Source: Clostridia bacterium
GTDB lineage: Bacteria; Bacillota; Clostridia; Lachnospirales; Lachnospiraceae
Direction of reading: 5' to 3'
DNA length: 64,000 bases
Assembly: GCA_910575245.1 (NCBI GenBank)
Contig: CAJTEN010000001.1
Location: 62,001 to 126,000 of the forward strand
The notes beneath the pieces were generated by a model. It worked only from the letters and a program-made list of their open reading frames with translations. It was not told where the DNA came from and did no database searches. Numbering within the stretch: the stretch's first letter is position 1; each line of letters starts with the position of its first letter. A program made the position numbers and the translations under genes. Shown here one piece after another: positions 25,719-34,757 of this stretch.

Positions 25719-25742
25719 CCGGAGGCAGGTTGCCTCCGGTTT
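25719..25742 (+). terminator. Hairpin after BceB #1
   Basis: CCGGAGGCA (25719-25727), loop GGT, TGCCTCCGG (25731-25739), then TTT. A 9-bp GC-rich stem with a short T-run: a likely partial terminator, since the lipoprotein gene follows in the same direction 60 bp on. Confidence 0.6.
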
Positions 25743-25798
25743 CCGAATGTCAGTCTATTTACTTTTTAAGATAGAATAAAACGAACGGAGGAGTTTTT

Positions 25799-26671
25799 AT
25801 GAAACAGTTTTTATGTGGAATCCTGGCGTTGGCCTGTCTTGCAGGTCTGACCGCCTGTGGCGGAAAAGAAGAAACGCCCGCATCGGCTGCCAACGAGGGG
25901 ACGGCACAGGAGCAGAGCCATATCTATACGACCCAGGTACAGTACACCGGCGAGGACGACCCTGTGCAATATCTGGAGATCGCGGCCCGCAGCGCCCATC
26001 TTCTTGCCGAACTGGAGGACAAAGCGGGGGCCTTCGTTGCGGACTTCTACAACTATCAGGCTATGGATGATGCGAGTACGCCGCTCTATACCATGAATGG
26101 GATGCAGTTTGCGGAGGAAATCGACCCTAACGGACGCTGTATTCGCGTGAGCAGGAACTACTTTGTGCATAACCCAATCGAAACCGCAGACGGCAGTGAT
26201 TTGACGGGACAGTTTGTTTATGACGATCTGACGCTGAATCTCCTGGTGCCGGAAAAATATCGGGATATGGAAGATGATATTGTCGAAGCACATCGGGATC
26301 GCTTTTACTTTGAAAAGGTCGAAGCGGAAAACGCCTACAATCAGGAGGCCGGAATCAGTGAAAGAATGAATATTGCAAAAGAGGACCTAAAAATTAACAT
26401 TATTTATGTAAAAGACGGTCAGAATTATTTTTCCTTCCGTTCAGACTGCGCCCAGCAGACTGGCTGTAAGGTGGAGGACCCCGTTGTGCAGATTTACACC
26501 GGCAATATCCATTGCAATTATGCCCACAGCTTTATGAGTCAGTGGGTCTATATTCCCTCGGAGGCGGAGAGTGCAAAGGAGGCTTATCGAGAAATCTCGG
26601 ACATGATTCGCTCCTGCGGGGCGGAGGAAAGCGTACAGAAACTAAAGGCAGTTGTTATGGCAAATTCATAG
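25799..26671 (+). CDS. Lipoprotein downstream of BceAB #1
   Basis: A 290-residue secreted lipoprotein: basic start MKQF, hydrophobic core, lipobox LTAC with the lipidated cysteine at about residue 20, then an Ala/Glu/Thr linker. The mature part is predicted mixed alpha/beta with no family I recognise. ATG 25799 is preceded by GGAGG. It follows the BceAB #1 genes and precedes the second two-component system by 18 bp, so it may belong to either operon. Lipoproteins beside peptide-antibiotic transporters commonly act in immunity; no binding motif can be pointed to here. Confidence 0.7.
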   Translation: MKQFLCGILALACLAGLTACGGKEETPASAANEGTAQEQSHIYTTQVQYTGEDDPVQYLEIAARSAHLLAELEDKAGAFVADFYNYQAMDDASTPLYTMNGMQFAEEIDPNGRCIRVSRNYFVHNPIETADGSDLTGQFVYDDLTLNLLVPEKYRDMEDDIVEAHRDRFYFEKVEAENAYNQEAGISERMNIAKEDLKINIIYVKDGQNYFSFRSDCAQQTGCKVEDPVVQIYTGNIHCNYAHSFMSQWVYIPSEAESAKEAYREISDMIRSCGAEESVQKLKAVVMANS

Positions 26672-26689
26672 GGGAAAGAGACACAGCAA

Positions 26690-27385
26690 ATGAAACGATT
26701 ATTTTTATTGGAAGATGATTTAAGTTTAATCAGCGGTCTGTCTTTTGCCGTAAAAAAAGAGGGATATGAAATAGACGTTGCCCGTACCACACTGGAAGCT
26801 GATACGTTATGGGTAAATGATAAATATGATTTAGTCATTCTGGATGTATCGCTTCCCGATGGTTCCGGCTTTGATTTTTGCAGAAAGATACGCCTGACTT
26901 CAAAAGTGCCTGTCATATTTCTTACTGCTGCTGATGAAGAAACAGATATTATTATGGGGCTTGATATTGGGGGCGATGATTATATTACAAAGCCTTTCAA
27001 GCTGGCAATATTTATGTCAAGGATTAACGCATTGCTCCGCAGGAGCGAGAATTTCAATACCGCTGTTACAGAACTGAACTCCAACGATATAAGCATAAGA
27101 CTTCTAAAAGGAGAGGTTTATAAACGGGGGAAACTGCTTGATTTGACGGCGAGTGAATATAAATTGTTATGCCTGTTCATGGAAAACCCCGACCAGATAC
27201 TTTCCCCGGAACAGATTTTAGGAAAACTATGGGATTGCAGCGAAAATTATATAGACAATAATTCTCTTACTGTTTATATCCGCAGGCTTCGTACAAAAAT
27301 TGAGGACAATCCGGGAGAACCCAAAAGGATTGTTACTGTTCGCGGTATGGGCTACAAATGGAATACGGAGGAACCGGGGATATGA
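26690..27385 (+). CDS. OmpR-family response regulator of BceAB #2
   Basis: A 231-residue regulator. Receiver domain: acidic ED pair, LVILDVSLPDGSGF with the phosphoacceptor near D50, switch lysine in DDYITKPF. Winged-helix domain with LTASEYKLLCLF and IVTVRGMGYKW. ATG 26690 lies 18 bp after the lipoprotein stop, without its own obvious promoter, so it is probably co-transcribed. The kinase gene overlaps its stop by ATGA. The DNA-binding half is similar in layout to the regulator at 15123, consistent with the shared geometry of box D. Confidence 0.9.
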   Translation: MKRLFLLEDDLSLISGLSFAVKKEGYEIDVARTTLEADTLWVNDKYDLVILDVSLPDGSGFDFCRKIRLTSKVPVIFLTAADEETDIIMGLDIGGDDYITKPFKLAIFMSRINALLRRSENFNTAVTELNSNDISIRLLKGEVYKRGKLLDLTASEYKLLCLFMENPDQILSPEQILGKLWDCSENYIDNNSLTVYIRRLRTKIEDNPGEPKRIVTVRGMGYKWNTEEPGI

Positions 27386-28428
27386 TGAAAATATTTGCAA
27401 ACAGAAAAATCAAAATCCTTTTTGCCAGTATGGTTTTCTCTATCGTGTTTTTTACGTTACTTTCAGTATTATTAGCGGCTTTTGCGGGTAGAAATGCGGC
27501 ATATTACGTCATAATCTGCGGCGTATGTATGGGATCTGTCATATTGCTGCTTTGTTACGGGTATTTTAGGGAACAGCATAAAATCATGGAAAATGCCATA
27601 TCGCAGATTACAGAATATATTTCCGGCAACAAAGACATTACCATTGAGTGTAACGACGAGGGCGAGCTATACAGGCTGTTCCATGAAGTTAATTCTTTGG
27701 TTGCAATCCTGAACGCTCATGCCGAGAATGAAAAAAGTTCAAAAAAATTTTTACGAGGTACCATATCGGATATTTCACATCAGCTAAAGACACCGCTTGC
27801 CGCCCTCAATATTTACAATGGCATTATACAGGGCGAAGCAAAAGAACAGGAACTTCCGACAATACAGGAATTTAGCCAGCTTTCCGAGCAGGAGCTTGAC
27901 CGTATCGAAACCCTGGTACAGAGCCTTTTGAAAATTACGAAGCTGGACGCGGGTACGATTGTGTTAGAAAAGTCATTAGAAAATGTGTCCGAGCTTGCAG
28001 AGAATGTAAAAAAGCATTTCCTGTTTCGTGCCGAACAGGAGGGAAAAGAAATCTGCTTATCAGGCAATGAAGAAATCTCACTTTTATGTGACCGCAACTG
28101 GATAATCGAAGCAATCAGCAACCTTGTAAAGAACGCCCTTGACCACACTGAAAATGGCGGTATGATCCGTATTGAGTGGCGGGCGTTCACTTCTATTGTT
28201 CAGATTACCGTAAAGGATAACGGCAGCGGCATACACCCGGAGGACTTGCACCATATTTTCAAGCGGTTTTACCGCAGCCGTTTTTCTAAAGACACGCAGG
28301 GTATCGGGCTTGGACTGTCATTAGCAAATGCGATTGTGGAAGCCCATAATGGAACGATTGAAGCAGACAGTACATTAGGCAGCGGAACCTCTTTCACAAT
28401 GAATTTCCTGATTCCTACAAAATTGTAG
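27382..28428 (+). CDS. Sensor histidine kinase of BceAB #2
   Basis: A 348-residue kinase with two transmembrane helices near the N-terminus (about 12-34 and 40-60) and no large external domain, again the BceS-like intramembrane-sensing layout. H box DISHQLKTPLAAL, N box NLVKNALDHTENGG, G1 DNGSGI, G2 GIGLGLSLA. ATG 27382 overlaps the regulator stop (ATGA) with GGAGG 10 bp upstream. Stop at 28428 is only 6 bp before promoter box D. Confidence 0.9.
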   Translation: MMKIFANRKIKILFASMVFSIVFFTLLSVLLAAFAGRNAAYYVIICGVCMGSVILLLCYGYFREQHKIMENAISQITEYISGNKDITIECNDEGELYRLFHEVNSLVAILNAHAENEKSSKKFLRGTISDISHQLKTPLAALNIYNGIIQGEAKEQELPTIQEFSQLSEQELDRIETLVQSLLKITKLDAGTIVLEKSLENVSELAENVKKHFLFRAEQEGKEICLSGNEEISLLCDRNWIIEAISNLVKNALDHTENGGMIRIEWRAFTSIVQITVKDNGSGIHPEDLHHIFKRFYRSRFSKDTQGIGLGLSLANAIVEAHNGTIEADSTLGSGTSFTMNFLIPTKL

Positions 28429-28434
28429 GCTGAT

Positions 28435-28467
28435 TGTAATATTGGTGTAGGATTTTTCTGTTATAGT
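28435..28467 (+). promoter_or_regulatory. BceR-type promoter (box D) before BceAB #2
   Basis: TGTAATA (28435-28441) and TGTAGGA (28446-28452) start 11 bp apart; -10 TATAGT at 28462 lies 16 bp after the second start. Base sequence differs from boxes A-C more than they differ from each other, but the spacing is identical, which fits a related regulator with its own specificity. Confidence 0.6.
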
Positions 28468-28499
28468 GGGGCTATCAAAACAGAAAGAGGTGTTTACAC

Positions 28500-29183
28500 A
28501 TGAACTTATTGGAAGTCAACAATATCTGTAAAACATATGGAAGCGGCGAAACTGCCGTACACGCTTTGAAAAAAGTGAGCTTTTCCGTTCCAAAAGGCGA
28601 GTATGTGGCTATCGTTGGAGAATCCGGCTCCGGAAAAAGTACGCTGCTCAATATGATAGGCGCACTTGATACGCCTACATCTGGAAAGGTAACGATTGGC
28701 GGCAAGGATATTTTTTCCATGAACGACCGCAAACTTACCGTTTTCCGCCGGAGGAATATCGGATTTATTTTTCAGGCGTTCAATCTTGTGCCGGAGCTTA
28801 CCGTTGAGCAAAATATTATTTTCCCGGTGCTGCTTGACTATCAGAAGCCGGACAAAAAATATCTGGAAGAACTGCTTACTGTTCTTAATCTGAAAGAACG
28901 CCGTAACCATTTGCCGAGCCAGTTATCTGGCGGACAGCAGCAGCGTGTGGCAATCGGACGCGCCCTTATCACGCGCCCGTCGTTAATCCTTGCCGACGAG
29001 CCAACAGGAAACCTTGACACGCAGAACAGCAGCGAAGTCATTGCCCTGTTAAAAGAAGCGTCAAGGAAGTATGAGCAAACCATTATTATGATTACTCATA
29101 ATAGGAACATTGCACAGAGCGCAGACCGAATTTTACAGGTATCAGACGGTGTGCTGACCGATTTAGGGAGGTGCCGCGAATGA
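28500..29183 (+). CDS. BceA-type ABC transporter ATPase #2
   Basis: A 227-residue ATPase: Walker [10 protein letters not shown], signature LSGGQQQR, Walker [14 protein letters not shown]-loop ITHNR. Closely similar in layout to the ATPase at 22454 but of different sequence, so not a recent duplicate. ATG 28500 follows AGAGG. Its stop overlaps the permease start by ATGA. Confidence 0.92.
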   Translation: MNLLEVNNICKTYGSGETAVHALKKVSFSVPKGEYVAIVGESGSGKSTLLNMIGALDTPTSGKVTIGGKDIFSMNDRKLTVFRRRNIGFIFQAFNLVPELTVEQNIIFPVLLDYQKPDKKYLEELLTVLNLKERRNHLPSQLSGGQQQRVAIGRALITRPSLILADEPTGNLDTQNSSEVIALLKEASRKYEQTIIMITHNRNIAQSADRILQVSDGVLTDLGRCRE

Positions 29184-31507
29184 AAAGCTATTTAAGCCTT
29201 ATCCCGATTTCCGCAAAGGTTCACAGGCGGCAAAGCCGCATGACACGCATTTGCATTATTCTTGCTGTATTCCTTGTAACTGCAATCTTTTCTTTGCTGG
29301 AGATGTGGACAAACGGACAGATAACAGCAATGCGGAGTAATCACGGAGATTGGCATATTGTTCTTCAAAATATGCCAGAGGATAAAGCCGAACAGATTAT
29401 AGATAATTCTGATGTGGCATACTCCTCATGGTATGATGTAATAAATGAAAATGCAGATTGCAACTATTATATCAACGGAAAAAATGTTGTGCTGTATGGC
29501 GTCGAAGAAGCCTACGTCACAGATATGATGAATTATCCGTTGGAAGGCTCCTACCCACAAAATGAAAAGGAAATTGCCATTAGTGCAGACGCAAAGGAGC
29601 TTTTCAAAGTCCAGATAGGCGATGATATTACTCTTAATACGCTCGCAGGCGATTTTACTTATACAATATCAGGATTTTATGAAGATGATGAGGAATTTAA
29701 CGACATTATTGACGGAACCTGTATGTATATGTGCAAAGCTGCGTTTGATGAAGTGAGAAATTTGAATGGCATAGAACCTACATCTCAATTTTATATTCGG
29801 TTTCAAAGTGAGAACGGTTTGAAAAAAACGATTGCCAGTATAAAAGAGCAATATTCGCTCACTTCTGAAAATATTAGTGAAAACACGCCCGTTTTGAGCC
29901 TGTTAGGGGCGAGCAGCAATGAAAGCGTAAATGAACTCTACCCTTTGGTGATAGCTTGTTTTGTCATTATACTAATTGCAGGAATCTTTATGATTTCAAG
30001 CTGCATGAACAGTAATGTTGCCCAACGGACAAAATTTTTCGGAATGATGCGTTGCATTGGTGCAAGTAAACAACAGATTGTACGTTTTGTAAGGCTTGAA
30101 GCACTGAATTGGTGTAAAACAGCAATTCCTATTGGTTGTGCGTTAGGAACGGTAATTTGTTGGGTATCGTGTCTGATACTAAAATTTATCGTAAAAGGCG
30201 AATGGGTAGATATGCCACTATTTTCAGTAAGTATAAGTGGTATCCTCTGTGGGGTAGCCATAGGTATCATTACCGTGTTTATTGCAGCACAATCCCCGGC
30301 TAAACAGGCAGCAAAAGTTTCGCCCATAGCAGCAATATCCGGCAACGCAGAAACAAACAAAAAAATCGTCCATGCGGCAAATACAAGGCTTTTCAAAGTG
30401 GAAACTTCCCTTGGTGTCCACCATGCAACAGGAGTTAAGAAAAACTTAGTCCTTATGACAGGCTCCTTTGCCCTTACAATTATGCTTTTTTTGACTTTTT
30501 CCGCTTGTCTTGATATTGTTCACAGGCTGCTTCCATCAGTGAGTGATTTAACTCCGGACATTACGGTTACCAGTCAGGATGAGTCTAATTCCATAGATAA
30601 AAGCATATCAGAAGAAATTTCCGGAATATCGGGGGTAGAGTCTGTTTTTGGCATGATGTATAGCATGAGCTATCCCGCAGAAATTAACGGGAATATGTCA
30701 ACGGTTGATTTATTTTCCTATGGAGATACCATGATGGACAACTTCAGGAAATCCGTTGTAAGCGGAAATATAGCAAAAGTGTATGGAAATTCTCAATATG
30801 TCATGGCAGTCTACAGTAACCATACAGGACTGGATGTGGGAGATAAAATAAAAATAGGTTCCGAAGAACTTGAAGTTGCGTGTGTTATGTCTGAGGGTGT
30901 GGGAAGCATCAGCGGTTCGACCGTTGTGGTATGTTCGGAAGAAACCTGCACACGTCTGATAGGCGAACAAGGCTATGCTATGGTAGGCATTGTATTAGAA
31001 AAAGATGTATCTGATGCAGCGGTAAACAAAATTTATGGACTGTCAGAAGGAAATGTAATTGCAGACAACAGAGAGGAAGATGATGAGATCAATGGTTCCT
31101 ACTGGGTGTTCCGAATTGCGGCATACAGTTTCCTTGCTATCATTTCCTTAATAACCATTTTGAACATTATGAACAGTGTTTCAATGGGTGTGTCAGCAAG
31201 AATTAAACAGTATGGGGCTATGCGTGCTGTTGGTATGGGAAGCAGACAGGTTACAAAAATGATAACTGCTGAAGCAGCCACATACGCTGTCTGCGGTACG
31301 ACTGTCGGAATTATACTTGGACTGCTGCTTCACTATCTGATTTACACAAAGGTTGTTATTACCCATTTTGGCGGCTCATGGAATATTCCCTTTACTACTA
31401 TTGCCCTTGTACTTTTACTGGTTGTTTTTTCTTGTATTATATCAATTTATACTCCGGCAAAGCGTATACGCAATATGGCAATTACTGAAACTATCAATGA
31501 GCAATGA
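29180..31507 (+). CDS. BceB-type ABC permease #2
   Basis: A 775-residue permease with two FtsX cores: an initial helix near residue 25, an extracellular region to about 250, a four-helix block (PLVIACFVIILIAGIFMISS onward), a second initial helix near 435, another extracellular region, and three C-terminal helices with RIKQYGAMRAVGMG. ATG 29180 has GGGAGG 9 bp upstream and overlaps the ATPase stop. It is about 80 residues shorter than BceB #1. Expected role: export or displacement of cell-wall-active peptides and signalling to the kinase at 27382. Confidence 0.9.
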   Translation: MKSYLSLIPISAKVHRRQSRMTRICIILAVFLVTAIFSLLEMWTNGQITAMRSNHGDWHIVLQNMPEDKAEQIIDNSDVAYSSWYDVINENADCNYYINGKNVVLYGVEEAYVTDMMNYPLEGSYPQNEKEIAISADAKELFKVQIGDDITLNTLAGDFTYTISGFYEDDEEFNDIIDGTCMYMCKAAFDEVRNLNGIEPTSQFYIRFQSENGLKKTIASIKEQYSLTSENISENTPVLSLLGASSNESVNELYPLVIACFVIILIAGIFMISSCMNSNVAQRTKFFGMMRCIGASKQQIVRFVRLEALNWCKTAIPIGCALGTVICWVSCLILKFIVKGEWVDMPLFSVSISGILCGVAIGIITVFIAAQSPAKQAAKVSPIAAISGNAETNKKIVHAANTRLFKVETSLGVHHATGVKKNLVLMTGSFALTIMLFLTFSACLDIVHRLLPSVSDLTPDITVTSQDESNSIDKSISEEISGISGVESVFGMMYSMSYPAEINGNMSTVDLFSYGDTMMDNFRKSVVSGNIAKVYGNSQYVMAVYSNHTGLDVGDKIKIGSEELEVACVMSEGVGSISGSTVVVCSEETCTRLIGEQGYAMVGIVLEKDVSDAAVNKIYGLSEGNVIADNREEDDEINGSYWVFRIAAYSFLAIISLITILNIMNSVSMGVSARIKQYGAMRAVGMGSRQVTKMITAEAATYAVCGTTVGIILGLLLHYLIYTKVVITHFGGSWNIPFTTIALVLLLVVFSCIISIYTPAKRIRNMAITETINEQ

Positions 31508-31552
31508 ATGTAAGGTGAAAAGTCTTATATGTTAAATAGCACGCACGGTTTT

Positions 31553-31590
31553 GATTAGGGGTATGGGGAGTAATCTCCATACCCACTAGA
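31553..31590. terminator. Hairpin between convergent operons
   Basis: GGGTAT at about 31560 pairs with ATACCC at about 31581, extended inward by GGAG/CTCC with a two-base bulge. It lies between the BceB #2 stop and the convergent kinase stop. There is no clear T-run, so termination is possible but not certain. Confidence 0.4.
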
Positions 31591-31614
31591 GAAGATTCTT
31601 GCTCCTCTGCCGCC

Positions 31615-32988
31615 CTACTTCATTGTTGGAAGCTTCACAACAACAGTTACCCCATGAGGTTCTGTTTCGAAAAATTTGATCGTTCCCTTGTGGGCAGAAA
31701 CAATCTGTCTTGCGATTTTCAAGCCGTTTCCATGAGGAATCCCGCTACCATTGCTTTGTGTGAAGCTAACACACTCTGCTGCGTTTAACATCCGTAAAGC
31801 AGTCTCGTCCATGCCTTTGCCAGAGTCCTGAACCATAAGTTTACACATTCTGTCAGTCAATTCAACCGAAACACAAATATGACATCCATCCGGATTGTGG
31901 GCAATGCTATTACCAATTAAGTTTTCCAGCATACGGGTAAGCAAAGTGTTGTCACCCTCAATTAGAATTGATTCAGCACCATCCCCTGCATAAAGGTCAA
32001 TCACATACTGCTCGTCCAGATCGTTATTCATATAATCACTGATGACTTGCCTGGATAACTCAACCGGACTGACAGAGGTTTTTTGCAATGGCTGCATAGC
32101 ATATTCCAGTCTTGACACAAGATTCAAGTCAATAATTAACTGCCGCAGCTTTTCCCCATGTTTACGAATTAAACCAGCCTGTTTCTGAACATCAGACGGA
32201 AGTGCGTCGTTGTCCTCGATTTCCCCGGCGTAGCCCAGCATGACCGACAACGGGGTGCGTATATCGTGGGAAATTCCACTGATCCAATCGGCGCGGGCCG
32301 TGTCTTTTTTGTGGAGCTGTTCACTGGCCCAGTTCAATTCCGCATTGATGTCCGTAAGCTCGCCGTGTTCCTCTAATTGAACCGGCTTACCCTGGGACAT
32401 TGCGATGATACCTGTCAGAATGGGCTTTACCGCCTGTTCTACCCTGCGCGTGTTGCGCCACAGTAAAAACAGCATCAGTAAGATACTGACAAGAAATATG
32501 CCAAACACTGTGATGACCATAGCCCAAACATCGCCGGTTTCCATAGCAAAGTTGTATCGTTGCAGACTATTTACGGGATAGGCCAATACAAACAGTCCGG
32601 CTGGATGTTGCCAGACAAATACTGGATATTCCTGCAAGTACCATCTGCTGAATTGGGCAATCTGAGCGGCTGTATAAGAGCGGGGCAGATCATTCGGCAT
32701 CTGTTCTTCCCAGATAACCGCGCCATCGTCGCTCAACAGCATGGCCCAGGCGTGGTTTTTGGACAGTATGCGGGACAAATCCGGTTCCGCCTCAATCACA
32801 CCACTCACCTCTGACACCATAGCGGAGAGAGCAGATACCGACAAGTCGGGGGCAGAAGTACGGCAGTCAGCAATCACCCGGATTGCGACCGCAAGCGCAA
32901 GGTTCATCAACAGGAACAGCGCCAGAGCTGCGATTGTAGAAAGGAAATATTTCCGGAAAAACCTTTGTATCGGATTCAAAATGATCAC
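31615..32988 (-). CDS. Sensor histidine kinase of the LanFEG module
   Basis: A 457-residue kinase. Two transmembrane helices (about 15-37 and 150-175) flank an extracellular sensor segment of about 110 residues, unlike the two BceS-type kinases in this island. H box GISHDIRTPLSVML, N box ENLIGNSIAHNPDG, G boxes DSGKGMDE and GNGLKIARQIV. The start GTG at 32988 overlaps the regulator stop (GTGA). The arrangement of a kinase and regulator next to a three-subunit lantibiotic transporter matches CprK/CprR of Clostridioides difficile and SpaK/NisK-type sensors, so the ligand is probably a cationic peptide sensed outside the cell. Confidence 0.88.
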   Translation of the reverse strand: MIILNPIQRFFRKYFLSTIAALALFLLMNLALAVAIRVIADCRTSAPDLSVSALSAMVSEVSGVIEAEPDLSRILSKNHAWAMLLSDDGAVIWEEQMPNDLPRSYTAAQIAQFSRWYLQEYPVFVWQHPAGLFVLAYPVNSLQRYNFAMETGDVWAMVITVFGIFLVSILLMLFLLWRNTRRVEQAVKPILTGIIAMSQGKPVQLEEHGELTDINAELNWASEQLHKKDTARADWISGISHDIRTPLSVMLGYAGEIEDNDALPSDVQKQAGLIRKHGEKLRQLIIDLNLVSRLEYAMQPLQKTSVSPVELSRQVISDYMNNDLDEQYVIDLYAGDGAESILIEGDNTLLTRMLENLIGNSIAHNPDGCHICVSVELTDRMCKLMVQDSGKGMDETALRMLNAAECVSFTQSNGSGIPHGNGLKIARQIVSAHKGTIKFFETEPHGVTVVVKLPTMK

Positions 32989-33671
32989 CCCTTTACCACG
33001 AGTTTGTAGCCCAGGCCCTTGATGGTCAGGAGAGAGACTGGCACTGATGGAGTATCTTCGATCTTCTCCCGCAAGTGACGGATATGGGACATGAGCGTAT
33101 TTTCATATCCTGTCCAGATTTCTCCGCAGACGGCCTGACATAGAGCGCCAATGGTGACGACACGCCCGGCATTCTCCGCCAGCTTCAGAAAAATTGCGTA
33201 CTCCTTTCCGGTCAGAGAGAAAACCGTTTCGCCCCGGCGGACCTCCGCACGGTCTAAATCCACTGTGGATGCAGCAAGAATTACCGTCCGATTGCCGTCG
33301 GGATATGCCCGTTTCAAAATTGCGTTGACCCGCAGAAGAAGCTCCTTGGGCAGAAAAGGCTTGACCAGATAATCGTCTGCCCCCAGTTCCAGTCCTCGGC
33401 ACCTGTCCTCGGCTTCTCCTTTAGCGGTCAGCATCAGGACGGGAATCCCGCTGATCTGACGGATTTCCCGCAGCAACTCAAACCCGTCCATGTCCGGCAT
33501 CATCACATCCAGAATTGCCATTGCAGGCTTTTTCTTAAAAAATTCATCCAAAGCCGCTTCCCCGGAGGAAGCGGTTATGATCTGTGTAAATCCCGCCCGC
33601 TCAAAAATCGATCGGACCATAGCCAGCAGATCAAGCTCATCGTCCACAACAAGAATCGGTTTGTCTTTCAC
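32985..33671 (-). CDS. OmpR-family response regulator of the LanFEG module
   Basis: A 228-residue regulator: acidic DDE near residue 10, MAILDVMMPDMDGF with the phosphoacceptor at about D54, switch lysine in DDYLVKPF, C-terminal winged helix ending LLTIKGLGYKLV. GTG 33671 is preferred because GGGAGG lies 8 bp upstream; the frame extends 9 bp further to another GTG. Divergent from the LanFEG operon, with CAAG repeats in the shared 160-bp region that should be its binding site. Confidence 0.88.
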   Translation of the reverse strand: MKDKPILVVDDELDLLAMVRSIFERAGFTQIITASSGEAALDEFFKKKPAMAILDVMMPDMDGFELLREIRQISGIPVLMLTAKGEAEDRCRGLELGADDYLVKPFLPKELLLRVNAILKRAYPDGNRTVILAASTVDLDRAEVRRGETVFSLTGKEYAIFLKLAENAGRVVTIGALCQAVCGEIWTGYENTLMSHIRHLREKIEDTPSVPVSLLTIKGLGYKLVVKG

Positions 33672-33750
33672 GCAGCACACCTCCCAACAGTTCCGACTGG
33701 GTGTATTATACCTCTTTTTTCATATCCTGCATAGGACAGCGTTCCAATCT

Positions 33751-33806
33751 CAAGGTAAATTCAAGTTTGCCGCAAGGTTCTCTCAAGGAGAAGGTGCTAT
33801 GATAAT
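33751..33806 (+). promoter_or_regulatory. Four phased CAAG repeats and promoter of the LanFEG operon
   Basis: CAAG begins at 33751, 33762, 33773 and 33784, exactly 11 bp apart each time, three of them as CAAGG. A -10 candidate GATAAT/TATGAT lies at 33798-33806 and no good -35 is present, so the last repeat takes that position. This is the layout of activator sites for lantibiotic regulators of the SpaR/NisR type (pentamers with 6-bp spacers). The likely binder is the divergent regulator at 32985. Confidence 0.7.
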
Positions 33807-33833
33807 GTCACAAACGACAAGGAGGTATTGCCA

Positions 33834-34757
33834 ATGAATGACTGTATTATTGAGACGGCTGGACTGACAAAACTCTATGGAAGCCAGAAAAGCGTTTCCG
33901 ACTTGAACATTCACGTCCGGCGGGGGCGGATTTACGGCCTGCTGGGCCGCAACGGAGCTGGGAAAACCACCACCATGAAAATGCTCCTGGGCCTGACGGC
34001 CCCCAGTTCCGGCGAACTGCACATTTTCGGTGAGGACATCCGCACCGCAGCCAGGGAAATTCTGCCCCGTGTGGGCAGCCTGATCGAGTCGCCGGGATTT
34101 TATCCAAACCTGACCGGAACGGAAAACCTGAAAATCTTTGCGGTGCTTCGGGATGTGAAACAGCATAACGCAATCCAAAACGCCTTGGAGCTGGTTGGTC
34201 TGCCCTATCGGGACAAAAAGCTCTATGCCCAGTATTCTCTTGGTATGAAACAGCGGCTTGCCATTGCCCTGGCCATCATGCACAACCCGGAGCTGTTAAT
34301 TTTGGATGAACCCATCAATGGTCTGGACCCCATTGGCATTGCGGAGGTACGTTCCTTTATCCGGGAGCTGTGCGACGCCCAGGGCAAGACTATCCTGATC
34401 TCCAGCCATATCCTCTCCGAGATTGCGCTGCTGGCGGATGATATCGGGATTATTGACAAGGGGAAACTGCTGGAGGAAGAAAGCCTTGCAGAGCTGGAGA
34501 GCAGGAACGGCAAATACATCCGATTTATCCTTTCTGATGCGAATAGGGCATCCAGTTTGCTGGCCCGTCAGTTCAAGGCGCAGGACTATCAGATTGAAGA
34601 TAAACACACGCTGTTCCTGATGGACACCTCCCTCCCCATGCCGGAGATGATCCGCTGTTTCGTGGAACATGATATTACTGTTTCCGAGGCCCATCTGTGC
34701 GAGGACACTCTGGAGGACTACTTCAAGAAGGTGACAGGAGGTGTTGGGATTGCTTAA
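33834..34757 (+). CDS. LanF/CprA-type ABC transporter ATPase
   Basis: A 307-residue ATPase: Walker A GRNGAGKT, signature YSLGMKQR, Walker B LLILDEPINGLD, H-loop SSHIL, and a C-terminal extension of about 85 residues as in lantibiotic-immunity ATPases. The E-for-Q variation in the Q loop that marks LanF proteins cannot be judged with certainty: the relevant segment reads GSLIESPGF, with Glu at the expected place, which fits LanF. ATG 33834 follows AAGGAGG with 8-bp spacing. First gene of a four-gene operon. Confidence 0.9.
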   Translation: MNDCIIETAGLTKLYGSQKSVSDLNIHVRRGRIYGLLGRNGAGKTTTMKMLLGLTAPSSGELHIFGEDIRTAAREILPRVGSLIESPGFYPNLTGTENLKIFAVLRDVKQHNAIQNALELVGLPYRDKKLYAQYSLGMKQRLAIALAIMHNPELLILDEPINGLDPIGIAEVRSFIRELCDAQGKTILISSHILSEIALLADDIGIIDKGKLLEEESLAELESRNGKYIRFILSDANRASSLLARQFKAQDYQIEDKHTLFLMDTSLPMPEMIRCFVEHDITVSEAHLCEDTLEDYFKKVTGGVGIA

